A stretch of DNA of 38,426 nucleotides from Gammaproteobacteria bacterium. Lineage in GTDB: Bacteria > Pseudomonadota > Gammaproteobacteria > Pseudomonadales > Oceanobacteraceae. The notes beneath the pieces were generated by a model. It was not told the DNA's origin. It saw only the letters and a program-made list of their open reading frames with translations, and made no database searches. Below are positions 26,688 through 36,030 of this stretch, piece after piece. The position numbers and the translations under genes were made by a program. Position 1 is the first letter of the stretch. Each line of letters begins with the position of its first letter. The DNA lies in assembly GCA_013373125.1 (NCBI GenBank), contig JABXIK010000002.1, forward strand, positions 1-38,426, given 5' to 3'.

Positions 26688-27668
26688 TTAGAAAAACTCG
26701 ATATCGTTAGCGTTATTAATTCCGCCATTGGTTTGATCATTAAATACTATTCTATTTCGCCCGGTACTCTTCGCCGTATAAAGTGCAGAGTCGGCAAACT
26801 CCAATAAATTACGCTGATTCACTTTAGGGTTTACAAAGGTATATCCGATACTGACCGTGATTTTTCCAAATGAAAACTCATAATCCTCAACAGCCTTTCT
26901 GAAACGTTCCAATGCTAAATGCGCACCTTCCCGCGTCACTCGATTAATAATCACTAAAAACTCTTCTCCTCCATAGCGAAAAATAAAATCAGTATGGCGG
27001 AATGTCTTTTCCATGATTCTAGAAAATATAATTAGTACTTCATCGCCATAAAGGTGACCAAAGGTATCATTCACTTCTTTGAAGTGATCAATGTCCAATA
27101 TAGCGACCCAAGAAAATTTATCCTCACTTGCCAGATCTCGCCCCTGATAGAAATCAAATACTTGATCTAAAATGAGATCCATAGTTTGACGGTTGTGTAG
27201 ATGGGTTAAATTATCACGTTCTTTCGAATCTAATAGTTCAACGAGCCTTTGATAGACCTGAAACAAACTAGCAATAATTCTATATTCGCTTTCTTCAAGA
27301 TGACCACGAATAATCACCAAGCGGCGAGGTTTTACATTTTCATAGATATCAAATATGTACCAGATAACACCATGCTGACGGATTTCATACATGCCACCTT
27401 TATGCTGTTTCACCACCTCATCCAGTGGACCGTCGCTTTCGTTACCGCTGCAATCATCCAGAGATAGAGGAAAGCGTCGAGCAGAATAATCCGTGGTTTG
27501 GTCAATATCCCTAGTTAAAGTAAATATCTCGAAAGAACTGACTTCATCTACACCTGCGGTAGCCGATAAAATACGCAGAAGCTCATGGGTGAGGGCTTGA
27601 TAAGATTTATGGTCAAGCAACCTAAGAGAAAGTATAAACGCTGGATCTTCTGGCTCAGCCATACGCAT
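26688..27668 (-). CDS. Soluble diguanylate cyclase (GGDEF) with I-site
   Basis: A 326-aa cytoplasmic protein. Residues ~10-145 form an N-terminal domain of unknown type, possibly GAF-like, with no membrane helix. The GGDEF domain (~150-310) has active-site GGEEF at 233-237 and an RHTD inhibitory site at 224-227, exactly five residues upstream, so product inhibition is expected. It should make c-di-GMP from two GTP. The start at 27668 is supported by AGGAAAGGG. It is transcribed alone and converges with the ABC operon. Confidence 0.92.
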   Translation of the reverse strand: MRMAEPEDPAFILSLRLLDHKSYQALTHELLRILSATAGVDEVSSFEIFTLTRDIDQTTDYSARRFPLSLDDCSGNESDGPLDEVVKQHKGGMYEIRQHGVIWYIFDIYENVKPRRLVIIRGHLEESEYRIIASLFQVYQRLVELLDSKERDNLTHLHNRQTMDLILDQVFDFYQGRDLASEDKFSWVAILDIDHFKEVNDTFGHLYGDEVLIIFSRIMEKTFRHTDFIFRYGGEEFLVIINRVTREGAHLALERFRKAVEDYEFSFGKITVSIGYTFVNPKVNQRNLLEFADSALYTAKSTGRNRIVFNDQTNGGINNANDIEFF

Positions 27669-27743
27669 GGCCCTTTCCTATTTGATTCAATATTTTATTG
27701 AGAATAGGCCAAATTAACCCTGATGCCAGCGCTCACAAACGAA

Positions 27744-27775
27744 TAAACCCCACTCTATTGCTAGACTGGGGCTTA
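27744..27775 (-). terminator. Terminator after the class V aminotransferase gene
   Basis: CCCCACTCTA (27748-27757) and TAGACTGGGG (27762-27771) pair with one mismatch around a 4-nt loop. On the minus strand the stem is followed by TTTATT. It lies about 35 bp past the aminotransferase stop. Confidence 0.65.
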
Positions 27776-27806
27776 TTAAAGCAAGGGTTGAATAATCTAA
27801 AACGTA

Positions 27807-28928
27807 TTACATTTTATCCAATACTGCTTCTAAGTTGGCAACGGTGCGCTCAACATTATGTAGCTTATCTAAACCGAATAAACCAATGCGGAAGGATTTA
27901 AAATCATCCCCTTCATCACACATTAATGGCACACCAGCTGCTGCTTGCAAGCCAAGCGCGGCAAACTTCTTGGTATTTTGCATATCGGCATCATCGGTAT
28001 AGTTCACCACCACACCTGGGGCTTGAAAGCCTTTGGCCGAAACCGATTGAATGCCACGTGCTTCTAACATGTTGCGAACCGCCTGACCCAGTTCTAATTG
28101 TTCGGCTTTAACTTTGTCAAAACCGTACTCTTGGGTTTCTAACATGGTGTCGCGGAATTTCACCAAGGCATCGGTCGGCATGGTCGCGTGGTAGGCATGA
28201 CCGCCATTTTCATAGGCTTGCATAATTTGCTGCCATTTTTTCAAATCACACGCAAAACTATTGCTCGTAGTACCTTCCAATACAGACAAGGCTTTCTCGC
28301 CTAGCATTACCAACGCAGCACACGGTGATGCGCTCCAACCTTTTTGTGGTGCACTGATTAATATATCCACACCCGTGGCTTTCATGTCCACCCATACGGT
28401 ACCGGATGCAATACAATCCAATACAAATAAACCACCTTCAGCATGTACCGCATCAGCCACTTGCTTAATGTAATCATCTGGCAACATCATGCCTGATGCT
28501 GTTTCCACATGAGGGGCAAACACCATATCTGGCTTCTCTGCCTTGATGGCAGCAACCACTTCTTCAATAGGCGCTGGAGCAAACGGTGCTTGCGCGGTGT
28601 CTTCTACTTTACGTGCTTTTAATACGATCTCTTTACTTGGCAGGGATGCCATTTCGAAAATTTGGCTCCAGCGATAACTGAACCAGCCATTACGTAGCAC
28701 CATACAGGTTTTATTTTGCGCAAATTGACGGGCAACCGCTTCCATACCATAAGTACCGCCACCGGGTACCACGACCACGCCATCAGCTTGGTACACTTGT
28801 TTTAATGTGGCAGAGATATCTCGCATCGCTTGCTGAAACGTTTGCGACATATGGTTCAGGGAGCGATCGGTAAACACCACTGAGTATTCAAGTAATCCAT
28901 CAGGGTCTACCGTATTTAATAAGGCCAT
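27807..28928 (-). CDS. Class V PLP-dependent aminotransferase
   Basis: A 373-aa PLP enzyme of the alanine-glyoxylate / serine-pyruvate aminotransferase-like class. VPGGGTYGMEAVARQF binds the cofactor phosphate region, FVLDCIASG supplies the Asp that contacts the pyridine nitrogen, and SAPQKGWSASPC contains the Schiff-base Lys. The substrate cannot be read from sequence. The ATG at 28928 has AGGAG 5 bp upstream, so I reject the TTG start 15 bp further out. It is a single gene between two diguanylate cyclase genes with no obvious functional link to them. Confidence 0.9.
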   Translation of the reverse strand: MALLNTVDPDGLLEYSVVFTDRSLNHMSQTFQQAMRDISATLKQVYQADGVVVVPGGGTYGMEAVARQFAQNKTCMVLRNGWFSYRWSQIFEMASLPSKEIVLKARKVEDTAQAPFAPAPIEEVVAAIKAEKPDMVFAPHVETASGMMLPDDYIKQVADAVHAEGGLFVLDCIASGTVWVDMKATGVDILISAPQKGWSASPCAALVMLGEKALSVLEGTTSNSFACDLKKWQQIMQAYENGGHAYHATMPTDALVKFRDTMLETQEYGFDKVKAEQLELGQAVRNMLEARGIQSVSAKGFQAPGVVVNYTDDADMQNTKKFAALGLQAAAGVPLMCDEGDDFKSFRIGLFGLDKLHNVERTVANLEAVLDKM

Positions 28929-29096
28929 GGGGGCTCCTAACAATTCAAAACCTTGGTATTTAAGAAGAAACGCCGCCCTGAGTAAAGCGCCAATCTTGCA
29001 ACGGCCTGTTTAAATGCGCATTCGCGCCATCTACGACCTCTCTGGTTTGATCTACACTCAATAAAGACCCATCGAAAGCACTAGGTAAACACTCAC

Positions 29097-30203
29097 ATGC
29101 AGTCCGAGCAGGCACAAGCTGATACTCTTTACATACAGAGGCTCAATGATAATCACCGTGCTGAAGTCCGTGTGATTTGTGTGGCTATATTATTTGCATT
29201 ACTAGTATTCGCTCTATGGGACATCCACTTTCTAGGTACTAACAGTCCGATCATCTATCCGTCACTTTTCACCCGTTTCATAATCTGCCTACCGCTCTTT
29301 ATTACGATTTTTTTGCTCAGTTACTGTAACCCCGTTCCAAGATTAGATATCTGGCTAACACTTGGCTTTCTCAGTGTTTGTACTACCACAGTGATTATTC
29401 ATTTCTATTATCAGTCAATATTCATTACCTTACCCATCGACAGTATTTTACTGTGTGTCATTGTGATCTATTTCATACCGAATATTTTTGCATACCAAAA
29501 AGCCTTTCTCGGCATTGTAATGATGGTCATGTACTTCATCTTCCTCATATTGAAAGACCCCAAGCTTTACGAGCTTATACGTGCAGCTGTGTATCTGGGT
29601 TTACTCAACTTAGCCGGCATCATTCATAGCATCAGCTTTGATCGACAACGCCGTGCCATCTATAACAAAAATCAATTTTTAAAAGAAATGGCGCGCACGG
29701 ATCAGCTAACCGGCGCCGAAAACCGCCATCGCTTTGATGATCGTTTTAACGACTTACTCGAACAAGCCCGCCTTGAAAACCAAGGCATAGCGGTAGCCAT
29801 TGTGGATATTGATTTTTTTAAGCAATACAACGATCACTATGGACACTTTGCAGGGGATGAATGCCTAATTAAAGTGGCGCAAACCCTTTTACATTTAAAA
29901 CGTCATCCACTAGACAGTTGTATTCGTTTTGGTGGGGAGGAGTTTATCCTCATCAAGTATGGGGTTAATTTTGAGCAAAGCGTGGGCTGGGGGCAAAAAA
30001 TCATTGCCACCATCCACCAATTAAATATCCCTCACGAAGAGTCCGAACTAGATCAACGCCTCACAGTCAGTGCAGGTCTCATTCATTGGCAACCCAACTC
30101 CGCCTTGACCCGTACGCAATTAATGAAATTAGCCGACGATGCCCTATATAAAGCCAAGCGCAATGGGCGCAATCAGGTGCATGTTCACATGTCAAAGGTG
30201 TAA
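29097..30203 (+). CDS. Membrane diguanylate cyclase (GGDEF)
   Basis: A 368-aa protein. Six hydrophobic segments lie between ~24 and ~180, forming a MASE-like membrane sensor. The GGDEF domain (~198-365) has TDQLTGAENRHRFDDR, DIDFFKQYND and active-site GGEEF at 279-283. The RxxD inhibitory site is not in register: HPLD occupies that position, with the Arg one residue too early, so product inhibition may be lost. The gene is divergent from the aminotransferase, with AGGT upstream of the ATG. Confidence 0.9.
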   Translation: MQSEQAQADTLYIQRLNDNHRAEVRVICVAILFALLVFALWDIHFLGTNSPIIYPSLFTRFIICLPLFITIFLLSYCNPVPRLDIWLTLGFLSVCTTTVIIHFYYQSIFITLPIDSILLCVIVIYFIPNIFAYQKAFLGIVMMVMYFIFLILKDPKLYELIRAAVYLGLLNLAGIIHSISFDRQRRAIYNKNQFLKEMARTDQLTGAENRHRFDDRFNDLLEQARLENQGIAVAIVDIDFFKQYNDHYGHFAGDECLIKVAQTLLHLKRHPLDSCIRFGGEEFILIKYGVNFEQSVGWGQKIIATIHQLNIPHEESELDQRLTVSAGLIHWQPNSALTRTQLMKLADDALYKAKRNGRNQVHVHMSKV

Positions 30204-30302
30204 CACGGTCAACCACACCAAGTAGCGGAAACTTAATACTATCTATGCCATCATAGTGTGATATTTTTGCGACGCTCGCTCCGCACTTGTTCAGGATTTC
30301 TT

Positions 30303-31361
30303 ATGCTACGTAATTTAGCTGTTGTTGCCCTCATCATCATTGTCTCTGCCGTGGCTTGGCGCTTTTATACAGACAGCCAAACCAGTCAACGCCCACGTGG
30401 TGCCACCCAAGTGGTGTTATACGATGTTCAAGCCAAAGAAATCGAAGAGTCGTTAGAGGCACTTGGCAGTGCCCGCGCTGCTGAGTCGGTGACGCTTACC
30501 GCCAGCGTCACCGAAAAAATCGAAGCCATTCACTTTCAGCAAGGGCAATTCGTCAAGCAGGGACAATTACTCCTCACCCTAGCCGACGATGAAGAGCAAG
30601 CCCAATTGAAAGCCGCCAAAATTGAACTGGCCGAACAACAGCGTGAATACAAGCGCATTGAAAACTTAGTAAAACAAAAATCCGTATCAGCATCTGAACT
30701 GGATCGTTTGCAATCTTCCATCGACACCGCTAAGGCGCGTATCGCACAAGCGCAAGCCACAATTAAAGATCGCATCATCAAAGCGCCTTTCGATGGTCTA
30801 TTAGGCTTGCGCAATGTAAGCGTCGGTACGTTATTAAAACCTGGGGATGAGATCACCACTCTGGATGCGGTGAGCGAATTACACATGGATTTTGATTTAG
30901 CCGAAATTTATCTGCCACGTATTAAAGTGGGCCAGATTCTAAGTGCTCGTAGCGTGGCCTATCCTGAGCGCACATTTAATGGGGAAATCATCTCTTTAGA
31001 TTCTCGAGTGAATCCTGATACGCGCAGCATTAAGGTACGTGCAAAAATTGATAACCTCGATCGTCTGTTACGCCCTGGCATGTTGTTAACTTTGGATGTC
31101 ATCGACAATCAACGCTCCGCGTTAATGCTGCCCGAAGAAACCGTATTCATGCGTGCAAACCAACACCTTGTTTACAAAGTGGCAGATGATTTAACCGTAA
31201 GCGAACAAAACATCAAAATTGGTGTGCGCCAAAACGGTCAAGTGGAAGTGATCGATGGATTACAAGCGGGTGATAAAATCATTTGGCAAGGATTATTAAA
31301 AGTCAAACCCGGCAGTAAGGTAGAAGTGCAAACGGAAAGCTGGCGCGGAGAACAAGCATGA
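30303..31361 (+). CDS. RND efflux periplasmic adaptor subunit (AcrA/MexA-like)
   Basis: A 352-aa membrane-fusion protein anchored by one N-terminal helix (MLRNLAVVALIIIVSAVAW). It has a split lipoyl domain (EAIHFQQGQFVKQGQLLLTL and IKAPFDGLLGLRNVSVGTLL) around a short coiled coil of about 60 residues (QAQLKAAKIELAEQ…), then beta-barrel and membrane-proximal domains. The ATG at 30303 follows CAGGA. A GTG start at 30258 would precede the helix with a basic stretch and lacks a site. Its stop overlaps the pump gene start by 4 bp. Confidence 0.93.
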   Translation: MLRNLAVVALIIIVSAVAWRFYTDSQTSQRPRGATQVVLYDVQAKEIEESLEALGSARAAESVTLTASVTEKIEAIHFQQGQFVKQGQLLLTLADDEEQAQLKAAKIELAEQQREYKRIENLVKQKSVSASELDRLQSSIDTAKARIAQAQATIKDRIIKAPFDGLLGLRNVSVGTLLKPGDEITTLDAVSELHMDFDLAEIYLPRIKVGQILSARSVAYPERTFNGEIISLDSRVNPDTRSIKVRAKIDNLDRLLRPGMLLTLDVIDNQRSALMLPEETVFMRANQHLVYKVADDLTVSEQNIKIGVRQNGQVEVIDGLQAGDKIIWQGLLKVKPGSKVEVQTESWRGEQA

Positions 31362-34300
31362 TCATTACCGATCTTTCCGTAAAACGCCCGGTTCTGGCTT
31401 CGGTTATCAGCTTATTAATTCTCGCGTTTGGTTTAGTGGCATTTGATAAATTGCCATTACGTGAATATCCAGATATCGACGCGCCGGTTGTGAGTATTTC
31501 CACCAACTACACAGGTGCCGCTGCTGCCATTGTGGAGCAACGCATCACACAACTAATCGAAGATCGTATTTCTGGTATCGAGGGCATCAAAAATATTATC
31601 TCTTCAAGTGAAGATGGACGCTCACGTATTTCCATCGAGTTTAATATTTCCCGCGACATCGACAGCGCCGCTAACGATGTACGCGATCGTGTTTCACGTA
31701 TTTTAAATAACTTACCCGACGATGCGGACCCACCGGAAGTTACCAAAGCCGGTGCCGATGATGACACCATCATGTGGTTCAACCTCGTCAGTGATCGCAT
31801 GGAGTTATTGGAACTGACCGACTACGCCAATCGTTATTTAATTGATCGCTTTAGTGTTTTAGATGGTGTCGCTCGAGTACGTGTTGGTGGCGGTCTGGAT
31901 TACGCGTTACGTGTGTGGATCGATCGTAAAGCACTCGCCGCACGCAAGATGACCATCAGCGATATTGAAACCGCATTACGCCGTGAAAACATTGAACTGC
32001 CAGCCGGCAGCATCGAATCCGATCAACGCCAATTCACCGTGCGTTTAGAGCGCGCCTACCCAACCCCAGAGCAAGTGGGGCAATTAGTCATACGCAGCGA
32101 TTCAGATTATCCCGTACGTTTGAAAGATGTAGCGCGTGTGGAATTAGCCGCAGAAGAACACCGCAAATCCTTTCGCGGCAATGGCGTACCCATGGTGGGC
32201 ATTGGGATCACCAAACAAAGTACCGCCAATACCTTAGATGTGGCACGCAAAGCACGGGCATTACTAAACAAGATTAACCCCGAATTGCCCGAAGGTATGC
32301 TGCTGCTCAACAGTTATGACAGTTCTGTGTTTATCGAACAATCCATTAAAGAGGTGTACCAAACCTTATTCATCGCCATGGCACTGGTTATTTTAGTCAT
32401 CTACATTTTCTTAGGTAATGTGCGCGCCACACTCATCCCAGCCATTACAGTGCCCGTGTCATTAATGGGCACCTTTGTAATCTTGTACATGCTGGGTTTC
32501 ACCATTAATTTACTGACGCTATTGGCACTGATTTTGGCCATCGGCATGGTAGTGGACGATGCCATCGTCATGTTAGAAAACATTCACCGTCGTATTGATG
32601 AAGGGGAGCCTCCGTTAGTGGCGGCTTTCTTGGGCGCCCGCCAAGTTTCGTTCGCGGTGTTAGCCACAACTGCGGTTTTAATTTCGGTATTTTTACCCAT
32701 CATCTTTTTAGAAGGGGACCTGGGTAAACTCTTCACCGAATTTGCCGTGGCCATGTCCGCCGCAGTGGGGTTTTCATCTTTAGTGGCATTATCATTATCG
32801 CCGATGATGTGTTCGCGTTTATTACACGCCAACGAAAAACCCAACGTCCTCACTCAAAAAACCGATTCACTCTTAGACAAACTACGCGAACAATACAAAG
32901 AGTATTTAGCCCATGCCCTAAACGCACCTAAACGTACGCTCATCATGTTAGTCATCGCGCTATTAAGTTGTGCTTGGTTGTTTAATCAAATTCCCACCGA
33001 GTTCACGCCCAAAGAAGACCGCGGTGCGTTTTTCGTTTTAGTCTCGGCCCCAGAAGGTTCCAGTTACGATTACTCCAAAGCCTATATGGATGAAATTGAA
33101 AAACGCCTGATGCCCATGGTGGATGAAGGCATTGTAAAACGTTTATTGGTACGCACCCCACGTAGCTTTGGCACCAGCGCCGATTATTCCGGCGGTTTTG
33201 TTATTGTTGTACTAGAAGATTGGAGCGAACGTCCACCTGCCGATGCGGTTATTGGGCGCATCAATAAACAATTAAGCGATTTGGCCGGCGTGCGTGCGTT
33301 TGCCATCATGCGTCAGGCATTAGGTCGAGGCTTGGGCAAACCCGTGCAATTTGTCATAGGTGGTAGCAACTATGAGCAACTGGCCAGTTGGCGCGACATC
33401 CTGTTAGAAAAAGCCGCCGAAAATCCTAAATTAGTTGGTTTGGATCACGATTACAAAGAAAGCAAACCTCAGGTATTAATCAACATTGATACGCAACGCG
33501 CAGCAGACTTAGGCGTCAGCGCCGAAGAAATTGGTAATACCTTAGCGGCACTGCAAGGCTCTCGTCGTGTTACCACGTTTCTAGATCGTGGCGAGGAATA
33601 CGATGTAATTTTAGAAGGGGAGCGATCCTTACAAAACACGCCCTTGGATATGAAAAATATTTACGTGCGCTCCCGTTATCAAGATCAGCTCATTCCACTG
33701 GCCAACTTAGTGAGCATCAGTGAACGCGCCGATGCCAACACACTCAATCGTTACAATCGTATTCGCGCCATTACCTTAGAAGCCAACCTTGCCGAAGGCT
33801 ACACCTTAGGCGAAGCCTTGGGTTATTTAAATAATCTAGCGCACACCTATTTACCCGCCGAAGCCGTGATTAGCTACAAAGGCCAATCACAAGATTTACA
33901 AACCAGCGGGCAATCCATCTACTTTATTTTTGCCCTTGCGCTTGTGGTGGTATTCCTCGTACTAGCGGCGCAATTTGAAAGCTACATTCATCCACTGGTG
34001 ATCATGCTCACCGTGCCTATGGCTATGATTGGCGCATTGATTGGTTTGTACGTATTTGGTCAGTCATTGAATATTTACTCACAAATCGGTTTGATCATGT
34101 TGGTGGGGCTCACGGCAAAAAACGGTATTTTAATTGTGGAGTTTTGTAACCAGCTTAGAGATGAAGGGGTCGCATTTGAAACCGCAATCATAGAGGCGGC
34201 CACCATTCGCTTACGCCCTATTCTCATGACAGCCATCACCACCGCCTTTGGGGCTGTGCCTTTGATCTTATCTTTTGGGGCCGGCGCTGAGACTCGAACT

Positions 34301-34462
34301 GTGATTGGTATCGTAGTACTCACTGGTATTCTGGCTTCCACCGTATTCACCCTCATCATCGTGCCGGTCATGTATCGGTTATTGGCCAAGCACACGCAGT
34401 CCCCCATGGCCATGGAAGCGGAACTTAATCGTCAGTTAGACAGTCATAAGTCTCAAGATTGA
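31358..34462 (+). CDS. RND multidrug efflux pump, HAE-1 family
   Basis: A 1034-aa inner-membrane pump of AcrB/MexB type. TM1 begins near residue 10. The proton-relay pair Asp400-Asp401 lies in GMVVDDAIVMLENIHRR, and the TM10 Lys is in GLTAKNGILIVEF. Two repeated halves each have a large periplasmic porter loop, and length equals the family norm. ATGA overlap with the adaptor gene shows tight coupling. No outer-membrane channel gene follows, so it likely uses a TolC encoded elsewhere. The drug spectrum is not predictable. Confidence 0.95.
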   Translation: MIITDLSVKRPVLASVISLLILAFGLVAFDKLPLREYPDIDAPVVSISTNYTGAAAAIVEQRITQLIEDRISGIEGIKNIISSSEDGRSRISIEFNISRDIDSAANDVRDRVSRILNNLPDDADPPEVTKAGADDDTIMWFNLVSDRMELLELTDYANRYLIDRFSVLDGVARVRVGGGLDYALRVWIDRKALAARKMTISDIETALRRENIELPAGSIESDQRQFTVRLERAYPTPEQVGQLVIRSDSDYPVRLKDVARVELAAEEHRKSFRGNGVPMVGIGITKQSTANTLDVARKARALLNKINPELPEGMLLLNSYDSSVFIEQSIKEVYQTLFIAMALVILVIYIFLGNVRATLIPAITVPVSLMGTFVILYMLGFTINLLTLLALILAIGMVVDDAIVMLENIHRRIDEGEPPLVAAFLGARQVSFAVLATTAVLISVFLPIIFLEGDLGKLFTEFAVAMSAAVGFSSLVALSLSPMMCSRLLHANEKPNVLTQKTDSLLDKLREQYKEYLAHALNAPKRTLIMLVIALLSCAWLFNQIPTEFTPKEDRGAFFVLVSAPEGSSYDYSKAYMDEIEKRLMPMVDEGIVKRLLVRTPRSFGTSADYSGGFVIVVLEDWSERPPADAVIGRINKQLSDLAGVRAFAIMRQALGRGLGKPVQFVIGGSNYEQLASWRDILLEKAAENPKLVGLDHDYKESKPQVLINIDTQRAADLGVSAEEIGNTLAALQGSRRVTTFLDRGEEYDVILEGERSLQNTPLDMKNIYVRSRYQDQLIPLANLVSISERADANTLNRYNRIRAITLEANLAEGYTLGEALGYLNNLAHTYLPAEAVISYKGQSQDLQTSGQSIYFIFALALVVVFLVLAAQFESYIHPLVIMLTVPMAMIGALIGLYVFGQSLNIYSQIGLIMLVGLTAKNGILIVEFCNQLRDEGVAFETAIIEAATIRLRPILMTAITTAFGAVPLILSFGAGAETRTVIGIVVLTGILASTVFTLIIVPVMYRLLAKHTQSPMAMEAELNRQLDSHKSQD

Positions 34463-34474
34463 GTGTTCATCTTT

Positions 34475-34513
34475 ACCGCCTAAAGCAGCCCCCTGTTTTA
34501 GGCGGTTATTTTT
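34475..34513 (+). terminator. Terminator after the HAE-1 pump gene
   Basis: ACCGCCTAAA (34475-34484) and TTTAGGCGGT (34497-34506) form a perfect 10-bp stem followed by TATTTTT. It separates the multidrug pair from the metal-efflux operon. Confidence 0.92.
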
Positions 34514-34551
34514 CGTTACCATTACCTCTCATTTTTTGGTCTTTAAGCTTT

Positions 34552-34893
34552 ATGTTGAAACGCAGCATCCACTGGCTCATGATCATACTGATTGCTTGGC
34601 AATCGGTAGGCGCCTTTGCAGATGTACACAGCAACCACCAAGATGGTGTGGAGCACTTGGTGTTTGAACATGAGCACACACAATCACAACCCCATGCCAT
34701 CAAACAGCCTATGGACGACAACGACCAGTACGATTGTCACCACTGCTGTCATTGCCATGGGGCCCACTCCAATTTTATTTCTACTTCTGTGCACAGTAAC
34801 GCCATTTATGGCCGCAGCCCTCAGCACAGCTTTCATCCAACCCTTGCAGTAACCAAACAAGAGCAATCCCTGTATCGCCCACCTAGAGCGTGA
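34552..34893 (+). CDS. His/Cys-rich small periplasmic protein (CzcI-like)
   Basis: A 113-aa protein with an N-terminal signal peptide (HWLMIILIAWQSVGAFA). The mature part is rich in His and has a dense metal-binding motif at 61-72 (DCHHCCHCHGAH). I chose the ATG at 34552 because it precedes the signal peptide and lies after the terminator. An upstream in-frame start at 34459 would cross the terminator. The ribosome-binding site is weak. Its position just ahead of a CzcB/CzcA pair and its size recall CzcI of heavy-metal operons, although I cannot show homology. It probably binds or senses metal in the periplasm. Confidence 0.7.
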   Translation: MLKRSIHWLMIILIAWQSVGAFADVHSNHQDGVEHLVFEHEHTQSQPHAIKQPMDDNDQYDCHHCCHCHGAHSNFISTSVHSNAIYGRSPQHSFHPTLAVTKQEQSLYRPPRA

Positions 34894-34938
34894 TCTGATT
34901 TTTTAATCCATTTTAAAATCGATCAAACAGGAATATTT

Positions 34939-36021
34939 ATGCTTACGTTTTTGTTACGTGCCACACATGGGCACGGGTTATTTCATGCTGCCAGAGTGTT
35001 TACTTTGGTAGCCATTACAGGTTTTTCTATCAATAGTTTTGCGGGTTCAGATCATGACCACCATGATGAGCAAGAAGCGGAAAAACTTACTATTAACTCA
35101 CCCAACCAACATGACCATGATGACGATCACGGTGATGAAGAAAATCATGTGGACACCCATCAAGATCACGACGGCGAAAACCATGGAGAAGACAAACACG
35201 ACCATGACGAAGATAGTCATGATCATAATGAGAGTGTTCGCATCAGCGAGGCCGTGGCGCAGCAATTCAACATCACCACTGCCAAGGTCACAGCAGGTAC
35301 GATTGCACAAAGCGATCGCCTTTACGGCAAAGTGGTTAACGATGCCACCCAAATCAGTCATATCGGTGCGCGCTTTGATGGCACCATTATGCAAGTGAAT
35401 GTGAACATTGGCGATACGGTAAAAAAGGGCCAAGCATTAGCACGTATCGAATCTAATCAAAGTTTGCATCCATACATAGTGAAAGCCCCTTTTGCTGGAA
35501 TGATTACAGACCGCCATGCAAACCCAGGCGAACTCACCCAAGATCAACCTTTATTCACCTTGTTTAACGATGCGATTTTATGGGCAGAATTTAAAATTTT
35601 CCCCCAACAAATGCGCAAAGTAAAAGCGGGTCAAACCCTCATCATAGATAACGAAACGTTCACCATTGCGCACATTATCCCCAGCCCAAATGATGCGCCT
35701 TATAACATTGCGCGCGTGCGTCTTGATAATCACGATCACGGTTGGAGCGCAGGCATTGTGTTAAAAGCCGATGTGATGACTCAAGAAAAAATGGTGCCAG
35801 TACGAGTTGTCAATCAAGCCATTCACACCTTAGAAGGCAAGCGTGTTGTCTTTATTAAACAAGGCAATCGCTATCTCGCTAAACCGATCACTTTAGGTTT
35901 ACAAGATAACGAATACAGCGAAATCTTAGCCGGTGTCGAATCTGGTGAAGAAGTGGTTGTGACAAACAGTTATCTCATTAAAGCCGATTTCGAAAAATCC
36001 GGCGCCGAACACGTTCACTAG
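34939..36021 (+). CDS. czcB: Heavy-metal RND adaptor (CzcB-like) with His/Asp-rich N-terminus
   Basis: A 360-aa periplasmic adaptor. After an N-terminal hydrophobic segment (~15-35), residues 38-97 are extremely rich in His, Asp and Glu (repeated HDHD-type clusters), a likely metal-binding sponge. The lipoyl/barrel part follows: FDGTIMQVNVNIGDTVKKGQ and VKAPFAGMITDRHANPGELT, then a membrane-proximal domain. No long coiled coil is present between the lipoyl halves, as in some CzcB/CusB relatives. CAGGA lies before the ATG, and the czcA-like gene starts 9 bp after its stop. The CzcB name is by context and domain type. Confidence 0.85.
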   Translation: MLTFLLRATHGHGLFHAARVFTLVAITGFSINSFAGSDHDHHDEQEAEKLTINSPNQHDHDDDHGDEENHVDTHQDHDGENHGEDKHDHDEDSHDHNESVRISEAVAQQFNITTAKVTAGTIAQSDRLYGKVVNDATQISHIGARFDGTIMQVNVNIGDTVKKGQALARIESNQSLHPYIVKAPFAGMITDRHANPGELTQDQPLFTLFNDAILWAEFKIFPQQMRKVKAGQTLIIDNETFTIAHIIPSPNDAPYNIARVRLDNHDHGWSAGIVLKADVMTQEKMVPVRVVNQAIHTLEGKRVVFIKQGNRYLAKPITLGLQDNEYSEILAGVESGEEVVVTNSYLIKADFEKSGAEHVH

Positions 36022-36030
36022 GAGAGAAAA

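Noticed and set aside
35157..35230. Tandem CATGACCA-like repeats
   Set aside because: They are explained by the His/Asp-rich coding region of the CzcB-like adaptor, in frame, and are not an independent DNA element.
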